This document shows, in pieces, positions 14,204-14,394 of a stretch of 14,394 nt of DNA. The notes beneath the pieces are model-generated. The model did no database searches. It worked only from the letters and a program-made list of their open reading frames with translations, and was not told where the DNA came from. Origin of the DNA: JABSOG01 sp041583135 (GTDB lineage: Bacteria > Pseudomonadota > Gammaproteobacteria > Enterobacterales > Alteromonadaceae); the NCBI GenBank assembly GCA_041583135.1, contig JBFHGJ010000133.1, positions 1 through 14,394 on the forward strand, written 5' to 3'. Each line of letters starts with the position of its first letter. Positions within the stretch are counted from its first letter, which is position 1. The position numbers were made by a program, and so were the translations under genes.

Positions 14204-14394
14204 ATGACACCAGCCCGAACACTTGAACAATGGAAAGCAATAATCGAGCAGCAACAAGCCAGTGGCCTCACGGTTATTGAATTCTGCGAACAAAACGACA
14301 TTAAATTAAAAGCCTTTTATAACAGTCGGGTGAAGCTGGGACTTAACCCTAACCCTAAAAAACTGAAGTCTTCTAAAGCGTTTGTTAAGGCCAA
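14204..14394 (+). CDS. tnpA: IS66 accessory protein TnpA, N-terminal part
   Basis: First ORF of IS66-type elements, a small DNA-binding-like protein needed with TnpB and the TnpC transposase for efficient transposition. The visible 63 residues start MTPARTLEQWKAIIEQQQAS, followed by GLTVIEFCEQNDIKLKAFYN, a helix-turn-helix-like segment matching the TnpA pattern (EQW..LI..Q..SGLS...FC...G). The sequence runs off the right edge in frame. The start is supported by AGAGGA at 7-nt spacing. Related annotations call this family 'IS66 family insertion sequence element accessory protein TnpA'. Confidence 0.8.
   Translation, partial: MTPARTLEQWKAIIEQQQASGLTVIEFCEQNDIKLKAFYNSRVKLGLNPNPKKLKSSKAFVKA

Larger units (their letters stand above)
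14123..14394 (+). mobile_element. IS66-family insertion sequence, left end (incomplete)
   Basis: The left terminus is called at GTAAGCGTCC (14123), which matches the GTAAGCG start typical of IS66-family inverted repeats. It lies 81 bp before a tnpA-like gene. IS66 elements duplicate 8 bp on insertion, so the flanking AAAAAACC (14115-14122) is the predicted direct repeat. The tnpB, tnpC and right end lie beyond the window. Confidence 0.75.

Noticed and set aside
14341..14356. Telomere-like CCCTAACCCTAA in tnpA
   Set aside because: Two units only, inside coding sequence for LNPNPKK; a codon-level coincidence.

Overview
The window reads as a chromosomal segment of a gammaproteobacterium, probably marine or free-living. 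The order rsfS-rlmH-mrdA-rodA-rlpA-dacA is the classical gammaproteobacterial cell-wall cluster. RraB, an arginine succinyltransferase (AST) pathway and an IS66-type element fit the same group. The genus cannot be fixed from the sequence alone. All functional names rest on recognised family motifs and remembered family sequences; no search was run.

Positions 1-488 hold no convincing gene. They contain a striking array of nearly four 81-bp tandem repeats beside the dacA terminator. Positions 489-6424 (minus strand) are a tight six-gene operon read right to left: ribosome silencing factor RsfS, 23S rRNA methyltransferase RlmH, PBP2 (MrdA), RodA, lipoprotein RlpA and D,D-carboxypeptidase DacA. 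RodA and PBP2 form the elongasome glycan polymerase/transpeptidase pair; RlpA and DacA trim glycan strands and peptides. Divergent from this operon, positions 6553-7631 (plus strand) carry an acyltransferase of the PlsC family overlapping rraB by ATGA, closed by a likely terminator.

Positions 7632-8167 are a 536-bp control region with a consensus TATAAT, two nested or flanking inverted repeats and weak ArgR-box-like sites. It leads into an arginine block on the plus strand: a dual-role aminotransferase (AstC/ArgD), a terminator, then astA-astD-argC-argB, closed by a strong terminator at 13962-13985. Arginine degradation (AstA, AstD) and arginine/ornithine synthesis (ArgC, ArgB) genes are therefore co-directional in one probable transcript. 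They meet at N-acylated glutamate semialdehydes, and the shared aminotransferase serves either direction. AstB, AstE and the remaining arg genes are not in the window.

At the right end, a small secreted-protein gene (from 14048) is cut after 25 codons by the left end of an IS66-family element (from 14123). The element's tnpA starts at 14204 and runs off the window. The tnpA Shine-Dalgarno sequence is buried in a perfect 10-bp hairpin.
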